Source: Rhizobium herbae
GTDB taxonomy: Bacteria > Pseudomonadota > Alphaproteobacteria > Rhizobiales > Rhizobiaceae
Direction: 5' to 3'
Assembly (NCBI RefSeq): GCF_019511375.1
Contig: NZ_JAEUAO010000002.1
Coordinates: 1,054,001 to 1,118,000, forward strand
Length of the DNA: 64,000 nt
The first letter of the stretch is position 1, and every line of letters starts with the position of its first letter. Shown piece after piece: positions 1-8,309 of the stretch. The notes beneath the pieces are model-generated. The model saw only the letters and a program-made list of their open reading frames with translations. It did no database searches and was not told the origin of the DNA. Position numbers and translations under genes: made by a program.

Positions 1-1
1 T

Positions 2-1066
2 AAGAATTACAGCGGCAATGTTCCCGAAACGGCTGTGAACGACTTCTCAGCGAAGATCGGTCGTATATTCAAACACGCACACAAAGGTATCATTGTCGTG
101 TCCTCACAACTGCAATCTGGAGCGGACAAGGTCGCCAGAAGCAGCAAAATGGGTATCGTGAAATACGACGAGAACGGCCTGGATATCATTGCCGAGCGCC
201 GAGGAGGGTTAAGTCTCGAAAATAACTTTGTAGAGTCGCAAATCTTCCGGAACGAGCACCCCGGCAAGTCCTTAAAATTCTCTGGCTATCATGATGGATG
301 CTTTTTTGGTTCCATCGCGCAATTCTTGCGAAGTCTTGATCCAGAGCTGTCTGTTGGTAGTGGAAGCGCTAATCACACCGCCCCGACTGCCGTTCGATAC
401 GTTCCCGTCTACGATATAAAGAAATCTGCTCGAGCTATTCTGGAGCAAATCGGTTACCAAGGTGGTCGGGTCGATCTTCAACAAATATGCGATGAACTGT
501 CCATAGACCTGCAGTTCACAAATCATTTGGTCAAGGATGCAGATGGCAACTTGATATTAGGATCGGCAAACTTCACCCGCAGATTAATTCAAATAAATGC
601 CCACGAAGACGGAAATCGCGAACGATTTACTATCGGACATGAAATTGGTCATTTTTGTTTGAAACACGATGGGTATTTGCGATCGGAAAACGTAATTGAG
701 AGCGATTTGCTTATCCACAGTCAGAGTAAGAAAAGTCTTAATTATGAACGCCTTGAGTTCCAGGCAAATGCATTCTCCTCGGAACTGATCCTGCCTGATC
801 GGCCATTCTCCATTAAGACTGCTGAATATAGACGTGACCTCGACATCAGGGACAGAGGACATGGGTATATCTTCGTTGATGATCAGCCTTGGAACTATCA
901 GGCATACAATGAGTTGCTGTCGCGGTTATCATCGCATTTTGAGGTATCAAAACAAGCGATTGAGATAAAGTTTAAGAATATGGGGTGGCTTAACGATCAA
1001 AGAAAGAAGTATGAAGCTTCATCTGCTTTCGGGGCACTCGAAAATCTCACTTCATTTCGACGGTAG
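2..1066 (+). CDS. ImmA/IrrE-family metallopeptidase with nuclease-like N-terminus (5' partial)
   Basis: The reading frame is open to the left window edge, so this is probably a truncated gene; a GTG at 35 could start a 343-residue protein. Numbered from that GTG, HEIGH at 202-206 plus a downstream ERLEFQANAFSSEL segment (Glu241 as third ligand) is the zinc protease signature of ImmA/IrrE (DUF955) proteins, which cleave repressors in phages, mobile elements and stress responses. Residues about 15-45 (GIIVVSSQLQSGADKVA, then a GIVKYDE-like strand) resemble the C-terminal half of Mrr-like restriction endonuclease folds, so the full protein may be a nuclease-protease fusion. Base composition is clearly more AT-rich than the following genes, which suggests horizontal transfer. 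The protease call is firm; the nuclease-like part is inference because its catalytic half lies outside the window. Confidence 0.8.
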   Translation, partial: KNYSGNVPETAVNDFSAKIGRIFKHAHKGIIVVSSQLQSGADKVARSSKMGIVKYDENGLDIIAERRGGLSLENNFVESQIFRNEHPGKSLKFSGYHDGCFFGSIAQFLRSLDPELSVGSGSANHTAPTAVRYVPVYDIKKSARAILEQIGYQGGRVDLQQICDELSIDLQFTNHLVKDADGNLILGSANFTRRLIQINAHEDGNRERFTIGHEIGHFCLKHDGYLRSENVIESDLLIHSQSKKSLNYERLEFQANAFSSELILPDRPFSIKTAEYRRDLDIRDRGHGYIFVDDQPWNYQAYNELLSRLSSHFEVSKQAIEIKFKNMGWLNDQRKKYEASSAFGALENLTSFRR

Positions 1067-1274
1067 GCGAGATCGAGCAATCGATTCACAGCCCATCCGT
1101 CCGTGCGATCACGTGCTCAATGACCGCTTCCGACCCACCAAGCCTCCCTCCGGATCCGCGGGAAAGTCTCCACTCCGCACCCCCACTACGCAAATGACGG
1201 GTTGAGCTCGCATCCCGCAATGGCTATCTGGTGCGTCTCAAGAAAACCTCCGCAGGCACAAGGCGTATCCCGGC

Positions 1275-2225
1275 ATGATCCCAGAATTCCTCGTCACCCA
1301 TTCCGGTGGCTTCCATGCCGACGAGCTGTTGTCCAGCGTCGTCCTCACCCGGCTTTTCCCTGAGGCGCGCATCGTCCGCAGCCGGGCGCCGGAATGGCTC
1401 GCAGCCCGTCAAGACCGCATCATCTACGATGTCGGCGGCGCCTATGATCCCGATGCGCGCATCTTCGATCATCATCAGCGCGGTGCGCCGCTGCGCGACG
1501 ACGGCCAGCCCTACAGTTCGTTCGGATTGGTCTGGAAGCACTATGGCCGCGACTATCTCGCCGCCTGCGGTGTTCCGCAAGCGCATGTCGAGACGATCCA
1601 TGGCTCTTTCGATACGAGCTTCGTGCTGCCGGTCGACCTGGTCGACAATGGAGCGCTCAGCCCCGCCGTTGCCGGAAAGCTGGCGGGGCTCACCTTGCCT
1701 GCGCTGTTGGAAACCTTGAAGCCCGTCTTCGACGAGACCGATCCTGAAGCCGACGATCGCGCTTTCCACGTGGCATTGGCCGTTGCCCGCAGTCTCGTCG
1801 AGGCAAGGATCGCCCAGAGTGCCGCCAAGCTGCGGGCCGAGGCGCTGGTGCACCAGGCGATCGTGGCGGCGGGCGAAGCGCGTGTCCTCGAGCTGCCGAT
1901 GGGGATGCCGTTCCGTCCCGCCATCGTCAAGGCGGGCGCCGACCACCTGCTGTTCGTCGTCCATCCGCGCGACAGGGATTGGTGCCTGACCACCATCCGC
2001 CGCGCCGACGAAGGCTTCGAGGTGCGGGCCGATCTGCCGGCCGCCTGGGCCGGGTTGACCAATGGTGATCTGGAGGCGGTGTGCGGGGTGAAGGGGGCGA
2101 GCTTCTGCCACAACGGCCGCTTCGTTGCCGCCGCCCGGACCCGCGAGGCTGCTCTCGCCATGGCCGAACTGGCGGTAAAGGAGGCTGTTGAGGCTGGTTC
2201 CGCTGGCGCGGCGGCAGCCGAATAA
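1275..2225 (+). CDS. MYG1-family (UPF0160) metal-dependent hydrolase
   Basis: The 316-residue protein carries the hallmark motifs of the MYG1/UPF0160 branch of the DHH phosphoesterase superfamily: THSGGFHADE at residues 8-17, YDVGG at 51-55 and the metal-binding DHH at 65-67. Eukaryotic MYG1 is described as a 3'-5' RNA exonuclease; bacterial members are annotated as metal-dependent hydrolases with unknown substrate. Length and motif order are normal for the family. The gene stands alone between an AT-rich accessory gene and a convergent two-gene unit. The ATG at 1275 lies just upstream of the first conserved motif, so little N-terminal extension is possible. Confidence 0.9.
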   Translation: MIPEFLVTHSGGFHADELLSSVVLTRLFPEARIVRSRAPEWLAARQDRIIYDVGGAYDPDARIFDHHQRGAPLRDDGQPYSSFGLVWKHYGRDYLAACGVPQAHVETIHGSFDTSFVLPVDLVDNGALSPAVAGKLAGLTLPALLETLKPVFDETDPEADDRAFHVALAVARSLVEARIAQSAAKLRAEALVHQAIVAAGEARVLELPMGMPFRPAIVKAGADHLLFVVHPRDRDWCLTTIRRADEGFEVRADLPAAWAGLTNGDLEAVCGVKGASFCHNGRFVAAARTREAALAMAELAVKEAVEAGSAGAAAAE

Positions 2226-2247
2226 GGAGTGCCGGCAAGCCCCGCGG

Positions 2248-3060
2248 CTACTTCGCCTCCGCCACCGGCGCCGCCCCATCCGTTGTCAGCGCAAACTGCT
2301 TCATCTCCTGCGGCGTCAGATAGTAGAGCCGGTCCGGCGGCGTCTCGAGTGCGTGCAGCCAGACACCGGACTTGACGCCCATCTCCTCCAGATGGCGGTT
2401 GACGTCAGCGGTCGTCTTTTGCGCGTCCGACATGGCGCGCTCGGCCGAGAGCTTTTCCGTCGAGCCGTTGAAGATCTGGTGGACGCCGACGACGGCGGCC
2501 TTGTCGGCCTCGCGCGTCACGCCGCCGGCCATGATGATCGGGCAGGAGGAGGCGCAGAGCGCGCCGCTTGCGACCTTGGTGCCGAGCTTCTTCTCGCGGA
2601 TCAGCTTCGAGATGGCGAGCGCATCGCCGACGGCGCCGCCGGGCGAGTTGAGCAGCACTGTTTTCACATATTCGCCGCGCGCCTCGATCTCCTGGGCGAA
2701 GCGACCGGCAGCGCCCGGGTCGATCGAACCCTGCGCCGAGAGGATGCCGCCGGGCTGAAGCTCGAAGCGGATCGGCTGCTTGAGCGTCTGCGGATCGGCG
2801 GTGACGTCGGATGGCGCATTCTGCGGCTCGCCGTCGGTCAGTGCCGGCGGCAGCACGGGCACTGTTTCCGGCCGCATCGGGTCGAACCCCGGCAGGTCCC
2901 GGTTGGCGGCGCTGAGCTCGTTCCAGTCGATGATGATGAAGACCACGGCGGTGGCGAGCAGCGCCTGGAAGGCATGGCGCATCAGCGTCCCGTCATCGGC
3001 AGACAGGAGATAGGTCTTCAGCCGCTGCCCAAACCCTTCGAGCCGCGCGCGGTCGATCAT
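2248..3060 (-). CDS. Membrane-anchored ClpP-like serine protease (COG3904 type)
   Basis: The 270-residue protein has one predicted membrane segment at about residues 28-45, a proline-rich linker, then a ClpP/crotonase-fold domain. LNSPGGAVGDA matches the ClpP/SppA oxyanion-hole strand, and GALCASSCPIIMAGG carries the expected nucleophile serine, flanked by two cysteines. It resembles COG3904 periplasmic ClpP-like proteins, which have no Clp ATPase partner. The ATG at 3060 lies 13 bases after the stop of the upstream coiled-coil membrane protein, so the two are probably co-transcribed. The open frame extends further upstream through the neighbour in another frame; that extension is spurious. 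The substrate is unknown. Confidence 0.8.
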   Translation of the reverse strand: MIDRARLEGFGQRLKTYLLSADDGTLMRHAFQALLATAVVFIIIDWNELSAANRDLPGFDPMRPETVPVLPPALTDGEPQNAPSDVTADPQTLKQPIRFELQPGGILSAQGSIDPGAAGRFAQEIEARGEYVKTVLLNSPGGAVGDALAISKLIREKKLGTKVASGALCASSCPIIMAGGVTREADKAAVVGVHQIFNGSTEKLSAERAMSDAQKTTADVNRHLEEMGVKSGVWLHALETPPDRLYYLTPQEMKQFALTTDGAAPVAEAK

Positions 3061-3073
3061 TGGCGCGATTCCT

Positions 3074-4354
3074 TCATTTGCGCGGCCCCTTGCCGGAGAT
3101 ATCGAAGCTGGCGATGTTCGACTGCTCCTTCGCCTCGGCGCCGGCAAGCGCGGCATCGATATCCACGCCGCTTGACTGCAACGCCCTTTGTACGTCCAGC
3201 GCCTCCAGAAGCTCGGCGGCGGTGATGCGTTCGGCAAAGGGCAGCCGCTGCTCCTGGCGGCGGAGTGCGGAATGCACGATCGACAGCATGAAAACGAGGA
3301 CGGCCGGCAAAAGGTCGATCGATATCGCGCCCGCCCAGCTTGGAATGAAATCGGCCGCATAGCGCAACACCGCCTCGGCCGAGGAAAGCGGAACGAAGCG
3401 CCGTTCGGCCACGGGTTTGCGGGCAAGGATTTCGTCGGCCGCCTGTGACAGCACCTTGCTTTGGGCTGCAACAGAAGAGCGGATCGTTTCCATCACCTGA
3501 TCCTGCCGCGTCACAAGGTCGGCCGCCTGGCCGTCGGCCACGGGAGCGATGAAGCCGAGCGAGAGGTCGTCAGCAGCGCGCTTGACCGAGGGCGCGATGG
3601 AGGTCTGCTCCAGCGAGGTGATGACACCGGACAGAAGCACGACCTCTGCGGAGAACTGATCGGCGCGGGGGTCGATCACGCCTGGCGCCGAGACAAGCGA
3701 CCGCATCGTTTCCAAGTGCTTGCGTCCCTCGTCGAAAAGCGTGCTGACGCGCTCGCGCGAGGCGGCGATGTTGTTTTCGAGTTCGGTAAGTTGCGCTGCC
3801 ATCTGAGTGAGAAGCTGCACCACGCTGCCGGCTCCGGTCGTGCCCGTCAGCGCGCCGGTGTCGCGCTCCTGTGCGGCCAGCCGCTGGAAGCGCTCCTGCG
3901 TGCGCTGGATGTCGGGGAGCAGGCTTTGCGCGGCAAGCGCATTCTGGTGGGCCTGGTCGAGATCTGTCGTATAGTCCTCCAGCGTTTCCGCCAGATGTTG
4001 TTCCAGCGCGGCCGAACCGGCAAGGGCGGCTGCGTTCAGCCAGCTCGACATGGCGATGATCATTGCGCAGCCGAGCGCCATGACTCCGAGCATCGCGCCG
4101 CGGCCGGCAGTTCCGGTCACATGCGGATAGAACCGCGCCATATAGGTCCAGAAGGCGTAGATGGCGACGGAGACGGCGCTGGAATAGATCAGCGCCGCAA
4201 AGAAGACCGCAGTCGCCGAACCATCGAGGATGGAGCGGACCCCGAGATAGGTGTAGACGCCGGATGCGAGCGCCAGAACGGCGAGCGCAAAGCGCGTCAT
4301 GGTTTCGACGGCATCGATGCCGTCCTGCAAGCGATGAGATGCGCCGAGCGCCAT
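3074..4354 (-). CDS. Multi-pass membrane protein with long coiled-coil region, function unknown
   Basis: The 426-residue protein has three hydrophobic segments in its first ~105 residues, a ~200-residue Gln/Glu/Ala-rich helical stretch likely to form coiled coil, a fourth hydrophobic segment near residue 330-350, and a polar tail. The ATG at 4354 is preferred to an upstream one because GGAGAAA lies a suitable distance ahead of it. The architecture (membrane anchors around a long helical domain) recalls sensor or scaffold proteins, but I recognise no family. It is immediately upstream of, and very probably in one operon with, the ClpP-like protease, suggesting that it recruits or regulates that protease; this is inference from position only. 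Confidence 0.75.
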   Translation of the reverse strand: MALGASHRLQDGIDAVETMTRFALAVLALASGVYTYLGVRSILDGSATAVFFAALIYSSAVSVAIYAFWTYMARFYPHVTGTAGRGAMLGVMALGCAMIIAMSSWLNAAALAGSAALEQHLAETLEDYTTDLDQAHQNALAAQSLLPDIQRTQERFQRLAAQERDTGALTGTTGAGSVVQLLTQMAAQLTELENNIAASRERVSTLFDEGRKHLETMRSLVSAPGVIDPRADQFSAEVVLLSGVITSLEQTSIAPSVKRAADDLSLGFIAPVADGQAADLVTRQDQVMETIRSSVAAQSKVLSQAADEILARKPVAERRFVPLSSAEAVLRYAADFIPSWAGAISIDLLPAVLVFMLSIVHSALRRQEQRLPFAERITAAELLEALDVQRALQSSGVDIDAALAGAEAKEQSNIASFDISGKGPRK

Positions 4355-4446
4355 GGGGTTTCTCCGGCTGGTTTGCCTTAACAAACCCTTAAAATACCGG
4401 CGAAATCAAGGCTGGGGCCGCGTCCCCTGCGCCCGCTGGCTGGCGA

Positions 4447-4953
4447 TCAGGCCGGCAGAGCCGTGCTGCCCGGCCGGCGGTGCATCGTCCAGGCCTGCAG
4501 ACAGATTCCGATCAGGAAAATCACCGCCCAGACGGCCGTCACGGTCTGCACCGGGGCCGATTCCGGTCCGTTGCCGATCGGGTTTGCGGGCGGCAGGCGC
4601 GACAGCGTCTCGTTGATCGCCGGCACGATGAGCAGGAAGAAGGTGAACGACATCGACAGCGCCTGCAGATAGCGGTTGAGGCGGCCGAACCAGCCGAGCC
4701 TTGCGATGATTAGCGAGAAGACGACGGAGAGGATCGCAAGGATGCCGATCGCATGCCCGGCATTGAAGCCGCCTGTGCTCGACAGCCCGAAGGAGGTGAG
4801 GGCGGAAAGCACCAGCGTGATGACATAGATCCGCCCGGAATCGGTTGTCGGGCGGATCGCCCCGTATCTGGAAAAGCCATAGAGGCCGGCGACAACGGGC
4901 GCGACGCTGATCACGGTATGGATGATGCCGAGCGTGGACAAGGGATTGGCCAT
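4447..4953 (-). CDS. Small integral membrane protein, four predicted helices
   Basis: The 168-residue protein is almost entirely hydrophobic, with four likely transmembrane helices separated by short loops, and ends in a short basic tail. The ATG at 4953 is chosen because AGAGGAA sits just upstream; an in-frame ATG at 5040 would add a non-hydrophobic, poorly plausible leader. General layout is like small DUF2306-type membrane proteins, but I cannot assign it. It lies upstream of and parallel to the coiled-coil/ClpP-like pair, with about 90 bases between, and is divergent from sodB. Confidence 0.7.
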   Translation of the reverse strand: MANPLSTLGIIHTVISVAPVVAGLYGFSRYGAIRPTTDSGRIYVITLVLSALTSFGLSSTGGFNAGHAIGILAILSVVFSLIIARLGWFGRLNRYLQALSMSFTFFLLIVPAINETLSRLPPANPIGNGPESAPVQTVTAVWAVIFLIGICLQAWTMHRRPGSTALPA

Positions 4954-5414
4954 GGAAAATTCCTCTTGCGCGATTGAATGATTTTCGAACGCCGAATGAA
5001 ATATGCAGACCTGAACGCCTGGCGCCGGGATGTCGCGCATCGAAGCGATGCCGGCCGGGCCGCATAGAACTTATATGGCCCAGGCGTTTGCGCAATCGAA
5101 ATTAAGGCACTACCCGCGCAAATTGGTCGTGCGCCGGCTGTGTCGAGCTTTGCCTCCACCCATGCAGGTTGGCCGGCGAATGCGGCAGGGACGTCGCGGC
5201 GGGTCGAAGTTGCTGAGGTTGACCGGTTGTGTTCCGGTGCGATGGCGCGGCATGGAACAATCAGGCGCGAGAAGTATTTTCCATGGCTGTAGCGAAATTT
5301 GGCATGGCGGCGGTTGCCTGTTTCAGCGGTGGTCCCTATGTTCCGCCTCACCGATTTCTTACATGAATTCCAACCCGGCTTTCATGGACCCCGCCACGAA
5401 GAGGAGATACCATC
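4954..5414. other. Intergenic region between membrane protein gene and sodB
   Basis: This 461-base divergent intergenic region must hold the promoters of both flanking genes. A GGAAC at 5254-5258 followed 18 bases later by TT loosely fits RpoE2-type promoters but lacks the CGTT element, so I do not call it. Immediately before sodB is a clear ribosome binding site (AAGAGGAG). No RNA gene or convincing small protein was seen here. Confidence 0.5.
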
Positions 5415-6014
5415 ATGGCTTTCGAATTGCCGAACCTGCCTTACGACTACGACGCGCTTGCGCCGTACATGTCGCGCGAAACGCTCGAGTATCACCACGA
5501 CAAGCACCACCTCGCTTACGTGACCAACGGCAACAAGCTTGCCGAGGAAGCCGGTCTCTCCGGTCTGTCGCTGGAAGAAATCGTCAAGAAGTCCTACGGC
5601 ACCAACCAGCCGCTGTTCAACAATGCCGGCCAGCACTACAACCACGTGCACTTCTGGAAATGGATGAAGAAGGGCGGCGGCGGCACCGCGCTTCCGGCCA
5701 AGCTCGACGCGGCCATCAAGTCCGATCTCGGCGGCTATGACAAGTTCCGTGCCGATTTCATCGCAGCCGGCACCGGCCAGTTCGGCTCGGGCTGGGCCTG
5801 GCTCTCGGTCAAGAACGGCAAGCTTGAAATCTCCAAGACCCCGAACGGCGAAAACCCGCTGGTCCATGGGGCGTCGCCGATCCTCGGCGTCGATGTCTGG
5901 GAACATTCCTACTATATCGATTACCGCAACGCCCGTCCGAAGTACCTCGAAGCCTTCGTCGACAGCCTGATCAACTGGGATTACGTGCTCGAGCTCTACG
6001 AAGCCGCCGCATAA
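5415..6014 (+). CDS. sodB: Superoxide dismutase, Fe/Mn family
   Basis: SodB disproportionates superoxide to hydrogen peroxide and oxygen in the cytoplasm. The 199-residue protein is full length for the family and has the four metal ligands His27, His77, Asp160 (in DVWEHSYY) and His164. Gln73 within NNAGQHYNH is in the region where iron-type enzymes carry their active-site glutamine, so this looks Fe-type or cambialistic rather than strictly Mn-type; rhizobial homologues have been described as cambialistic. A strong ribosome binding site (AAGAGGAG) precedes the ATG, and a good intrinsic terminator follows, so the gene is probably monocistronic. Confidence 0.97.
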   Translation: MAFELPNLPYDYDALAPYMSRETLEYHHDKHHLAYVTNGNKLAEEAGLSGLSLEEIVKKSYGTNQPLFNNAGQHYNHVHFWKWMKKGGGGTALPAKLDAAIKSDLGGYDKFRADFIAAGTGQFGSGWAWLSVKNGKLEISKTPNGENPLVHGASPILGVDVWEHSYYIDYRNARPKYLEAFVDSLINWDYVLELYEAAA

Positions 6015-6037
6015 GTTTCCCCGTTACGACGACACGA

Positions 6038-6064
6038 AACCCGGCAGCGATGCCGGGTTTTTTG
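6038..6064 (+). terminator. Rho-independent terminator of sodB
   Basis: AACCCGGCA and TGCCGGGTT form a near-perfect GC-rich stem around a four-base loop, followed directly by a run of T residues. It starts 24 bases after the sodB stop codon, on the same strand. The downstream gene runs in the opposite direction, so this also separates convergent transcription. Confidence 0.9.
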
Positions 6065-6075
6065 TGCCATCTGCC

Positions 6076-6624
6076 TCAGCGGCGCGCCGCCGCAAGCCCG
6101 GTCGCAAACGCCGTCAGCAGGTTCATGCCATGCGGCCAGTCGCCGAGGCCGCTTTGACCGTTGACGTGGCCGGCCGCGCCGATGTCGACGAGGCCGCTCC
6201 CCCACGCCTCGGCCCGTTCCCTCGCATAGCGCGGCGTACCAAATGGATCGTTGCTGCTGGCAACGATCAACGACGGCATGCGCAACGGACCGGCGGGCGG
6301 ATCGATGAAGTCGCATGCTTCCTGCGGGAAGGCTTGCGTGCGCGGATCGGGAACCGCGACCAGAAACGCTCCGGCGACGGGCAGAGCCGATGCCTGCTGC
6401 CAGTGCGCGACGAGCAGGCAGGCGAGACTGTGCGCCACCAGCAAGGGCGGGGCCGGCGACAGCTTGACCTCGCGCTCCAGCGCAGCGATCCAGTCGTTGC
6501 GGTCCGGCCGGTCCCAGTCCGATGGCCGGAAGCGCCGCATCCGCGGATGTGTCTTTTGCCAATGCGTCTGCCAATGGCCTTCGCCCGATCCGCCGATTCC
6601 CGGCAGAATGATGATGTCCGTCAT
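6076..6624 (-). CDS. RBBP9/YdeN-type alpha/beta hydrolase
   Basis: The 182-residue protein is a compact alpha/beta-hydrolase of the RBBP9/YdeN (DUF1749-like) family. The catalytic triad is visible: Ser66 in VAHSLA, Asp126 in SSNDPFG and His153 in AAGHVNG. The N-terminal ILPGIGGSGEGHWQ motif is characteristic. These are serine hydrolases of poorly known substrate. The ATG at 6624 has GGAGAG upstream; the open frame continues far upstream without meaning. It is transcribed divergently from the Lrp-type regulator at 6736, about 110 bases away, which may control it. Confidence 0.88.
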   Translation of the reverse strand: MTDIIILPGIGGSGEGHWQTHWQKTHPRMRRFRPSDWDRPDRNDWIAALEREVKLSPAPPLLVAHSLACLLVAHWQQASALPVAGAFLVAVPDPRTQAFPQEACDFIDPPAGPLRMPSLIVASSNDPFGTPRYARERAEAWGSGLVDIGAAGHVNGQSGLGDWPHGMNLLTAFATGLAAARR

Positions 6625-6735
6625 GGTCTCTCCGTGAAATGTCGGCGATTTTGCGAGGATGATGGACACGCGGCCGGTTTTGAATGAGAACTCATCGGAA
6701 AACGCTGCCGATTGCCGATGGATTGAAGGTGAAAC

Positions 6736-7212
6736 ATGGAAACTGCCGAAACGGACCGGTCCGCGCTCGATCCGACCGATATCGCCATCATCGAAGTGAT
6801 GCAGGAAAACGGGCGCATCGCGATTTCGGAACTGGGGCGCCGTGTCGGGCTCTCCCAGCCCGCGACATCGGAGCGGGTCAAGCGGCTGGAGGAGAAGGGC
6901 ATCATCTGCGGCTACACGGCGCGCATCGACGCTGCGGCGCTCGGGCTCGGGATGATGGCGGTCGTTCGGCTGCGCACGACGCATGAGCATATTCGCGCCT
7001 GCCTCAAGCTGTTTTCCGAAATGCCGCACGTCATGGAGGTTCTGCGCCTCACCGGCGAGGATTGCTTTCTCCTGAAGGTGCTGGTTCCGACACCGGGGGA
7101 ACTGGAGACGATCGTCGACACGATCGCCCGATACGGAGCGGTGACGACGTCGCTTGTCCTGCGCAGCGAACCGCCTAAAGCGATCGGCCGTGCCTTGCTG
7201 CGAAGGCTTTGA
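6736..7212 (+). CDS. Lrp/AsnC-family transcriptional regulator
   Basis: The 158-residue protein has an N-terminal winged helix-turn-helix (about residues 12-60, with ISELGRRVGLSQPATSERV) and a C-terminal RAM/AsnC ligand-binding domain, the standard architecture of feast/famine regulators that sense amino acids or similar small metabolites. Length is typical. Lrp-type regulators often control a divergently transcribed neighbour; here that is the small alpha/beta hydrolase at 6076-6624. The ligand cannot be predicted. Confidence 0.93.
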   Translation: METAETDRSALDPTDIAIIEVMQENGRIAISELGRRVGLSQPATSERVKRLEEKGIICGYTARIDAAALGLGMMAVVRLRTTHEHIRACLKLFSEMPHVMEVLRLTGEDCFLLKVLVPTPGELETIVDTIARYGAVTTSLVLRSEPPKAIGRALLRRL

Positions 7213-7441
7213 GGAGCCGCGCATTTCAGCGCGGGTAGTGCCCGGCACGACAGGCGCGCCCTTCAGGACCGTTGCGGCCCAAGCGCAGCAAAGGCTTGCA
7301 TTGCGGCTAGGTGGCATATACACGTAAGACGTGCAAAGATTTGATGCGGTGCAGCGACGAAGTTGCTTGACGCGGCAGTCTTTTGGCAGTTCCATCGCAA
7401 CTGATCTGCTGGACCAACCAGTGGGTCAGTTGGAGACGCCG

Positions 7442-8170
7442 ATGGAAGGCAGCCCGATACTCACGCAGATGCCGAAGGTCGGGCAGAGCCTGGATCGACG
7501 CACGACGCGCGACGTCATCGTCGAGAAGCTGATGGTGCTGATCGCCACCAACATGCTGCGCCCCGGCGACGTGCTGCCGGGCGAGCGCGAACTCGCCAAT
7601 GTGCTTCATGTCAGCAGGGAGACGGTGCGCGGCGCCATTCAGACGCTTGCCGCGCGCGGCATCGTCGAGGTGTCCCAGGGCAGCCGCACGCGCGTCTGCA
7701 ACGTCGACCTCAGCCATCTCACCGTTACCATTGCCTCACCCAGCGCCATCGACAGCTACGATCTCGAGGACGTTCACGCGGCCCGGCTGCATATCGAGCT
7801 GAAGGTCGTCGGCGATGCGGCCGAGAGGGTAGGCGACGACACGATGAGCAAGCTCAGAAGCTTGCTCGACGCGCAGAAGCTCTGCGGCGACGACGCCATG
7901 CGCTTCCTGATCTGCGACCGCGAATTCCATGCGGCGATCTACCGGGCCTGCGGCAATCCGCTGCTCTCCGATTTCGTCACCGATCTCTACACCTACATGA
8001 TGAACTACCGGCGCAGCGCCATGTCGCGGCCGGGCGCAATAGGCGCGAGTTACCAAGACCACATCGAGATCGTCGAGGCGCTCGCCCGGCGTGACCGGGA
8101 GGCTGTGGTTGCCGCATTTCGCCAACACCTCACCCGGATCTACGACACGACGAAGGAACTGCTGACCTGA
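7442..8170 (+). CDS. FadR-type GntR transcriptional regulator of the tetronate locus
   Basis: The 242-residue protein has a GntR winged helix at about residues 20-85 (GDVLPGERELANVLHVSRETVRGAIQ region) and a C-terminal all-helical FCD domain with the expected metal-binding Asp/His pattern (CDREFHAAIYRACGNPLL and a later DHIEIVEAL), defining the FadR subfamily. These commonly sense sugar acids or carboxylates. The ATG at 7442 is preferred because GGAG lies seven to eight bases upstream; the frame is open from 7331. It heads the tetronate arm containing denD and the ABC importer and is likely its local repressor. The TGGACCAACCA motif just ahead of the start could be part of an operator, but that is weak. 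Confidence 0.88.
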   Translation: MEGSPILTQMPKVGQSLDRRTTRDVIVEKLMVLIATNMLRPGDVLPGERELANVLHVSRETVRGAIQTLAARGIVEVSQGSRTRVCNVDLSHLTVTIASPSAIDSYDLEDVHAARLHIELKVVGDAAERVGDDTMSKLRSLLDAQKLCGDDAMRFLICDREFHAAIYRACGNPLLSDFVTDLYTYMMNYRRSAMSRPGAIGASYQDHIEIVEALARRDREAVVAAFRQHLTRIYDTTKELLT

Positions 8171-8225
8171 GGGAGCAATGGAGGTGGAAAGGAACAACAG
8201 CGGGACGGCCGGCTGATCCGGTTGT

Positions 8226-8290
8226 GCAGTGATTTCAAAAGGCAGCGTCCTTAGCGCGTCACTTTTGACGCGCGGCGCTGGCGGGCGGGT
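8226..8290. repeat. Palindromic intergenic repeat fragment upstream of denD
   Basis: GCGCGTCA (8254-8261) and TGACGCGC (8266-8273) form a perfect 8-base stem with a CTTT loop. The surrounding bases (CAGCGTCC...GACGCGC) resemble the GACGCGC/GCGCTGTAGCAC repeat at 28463-28541, so this is more likely a copy of a dispersed intergenic element than a dedicated operator. It sits 37 bases ahead of denD and could still affect its expression. Confidence 0.5.
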
Positions 8291-8309
8291 GACAGGGAGA
8301 TTGCCGAGA

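Noticed and set aside
1011-1205. Small frame after the ImmA/IrrE gene
   Set aside because: Overlaps the end of the ImmA/IrrE gene in another frame, has no binding site and gives a low-complexity product.
3061-3471. N-terminal extension of the ClpP-like protease frame
   Set aside because: The extra ~136 residues overlap the coiled-coil membrane protein in another frame; the ATG at 3060 with the membrane anchor gives a natural protein.
5254-5278. GGAAC box upstream of sodB as an EcfG promoter
   Set aside because: The -10 part lacks CGTT at 16 or 17 bases; only a loose TT match exists, too common by chance.
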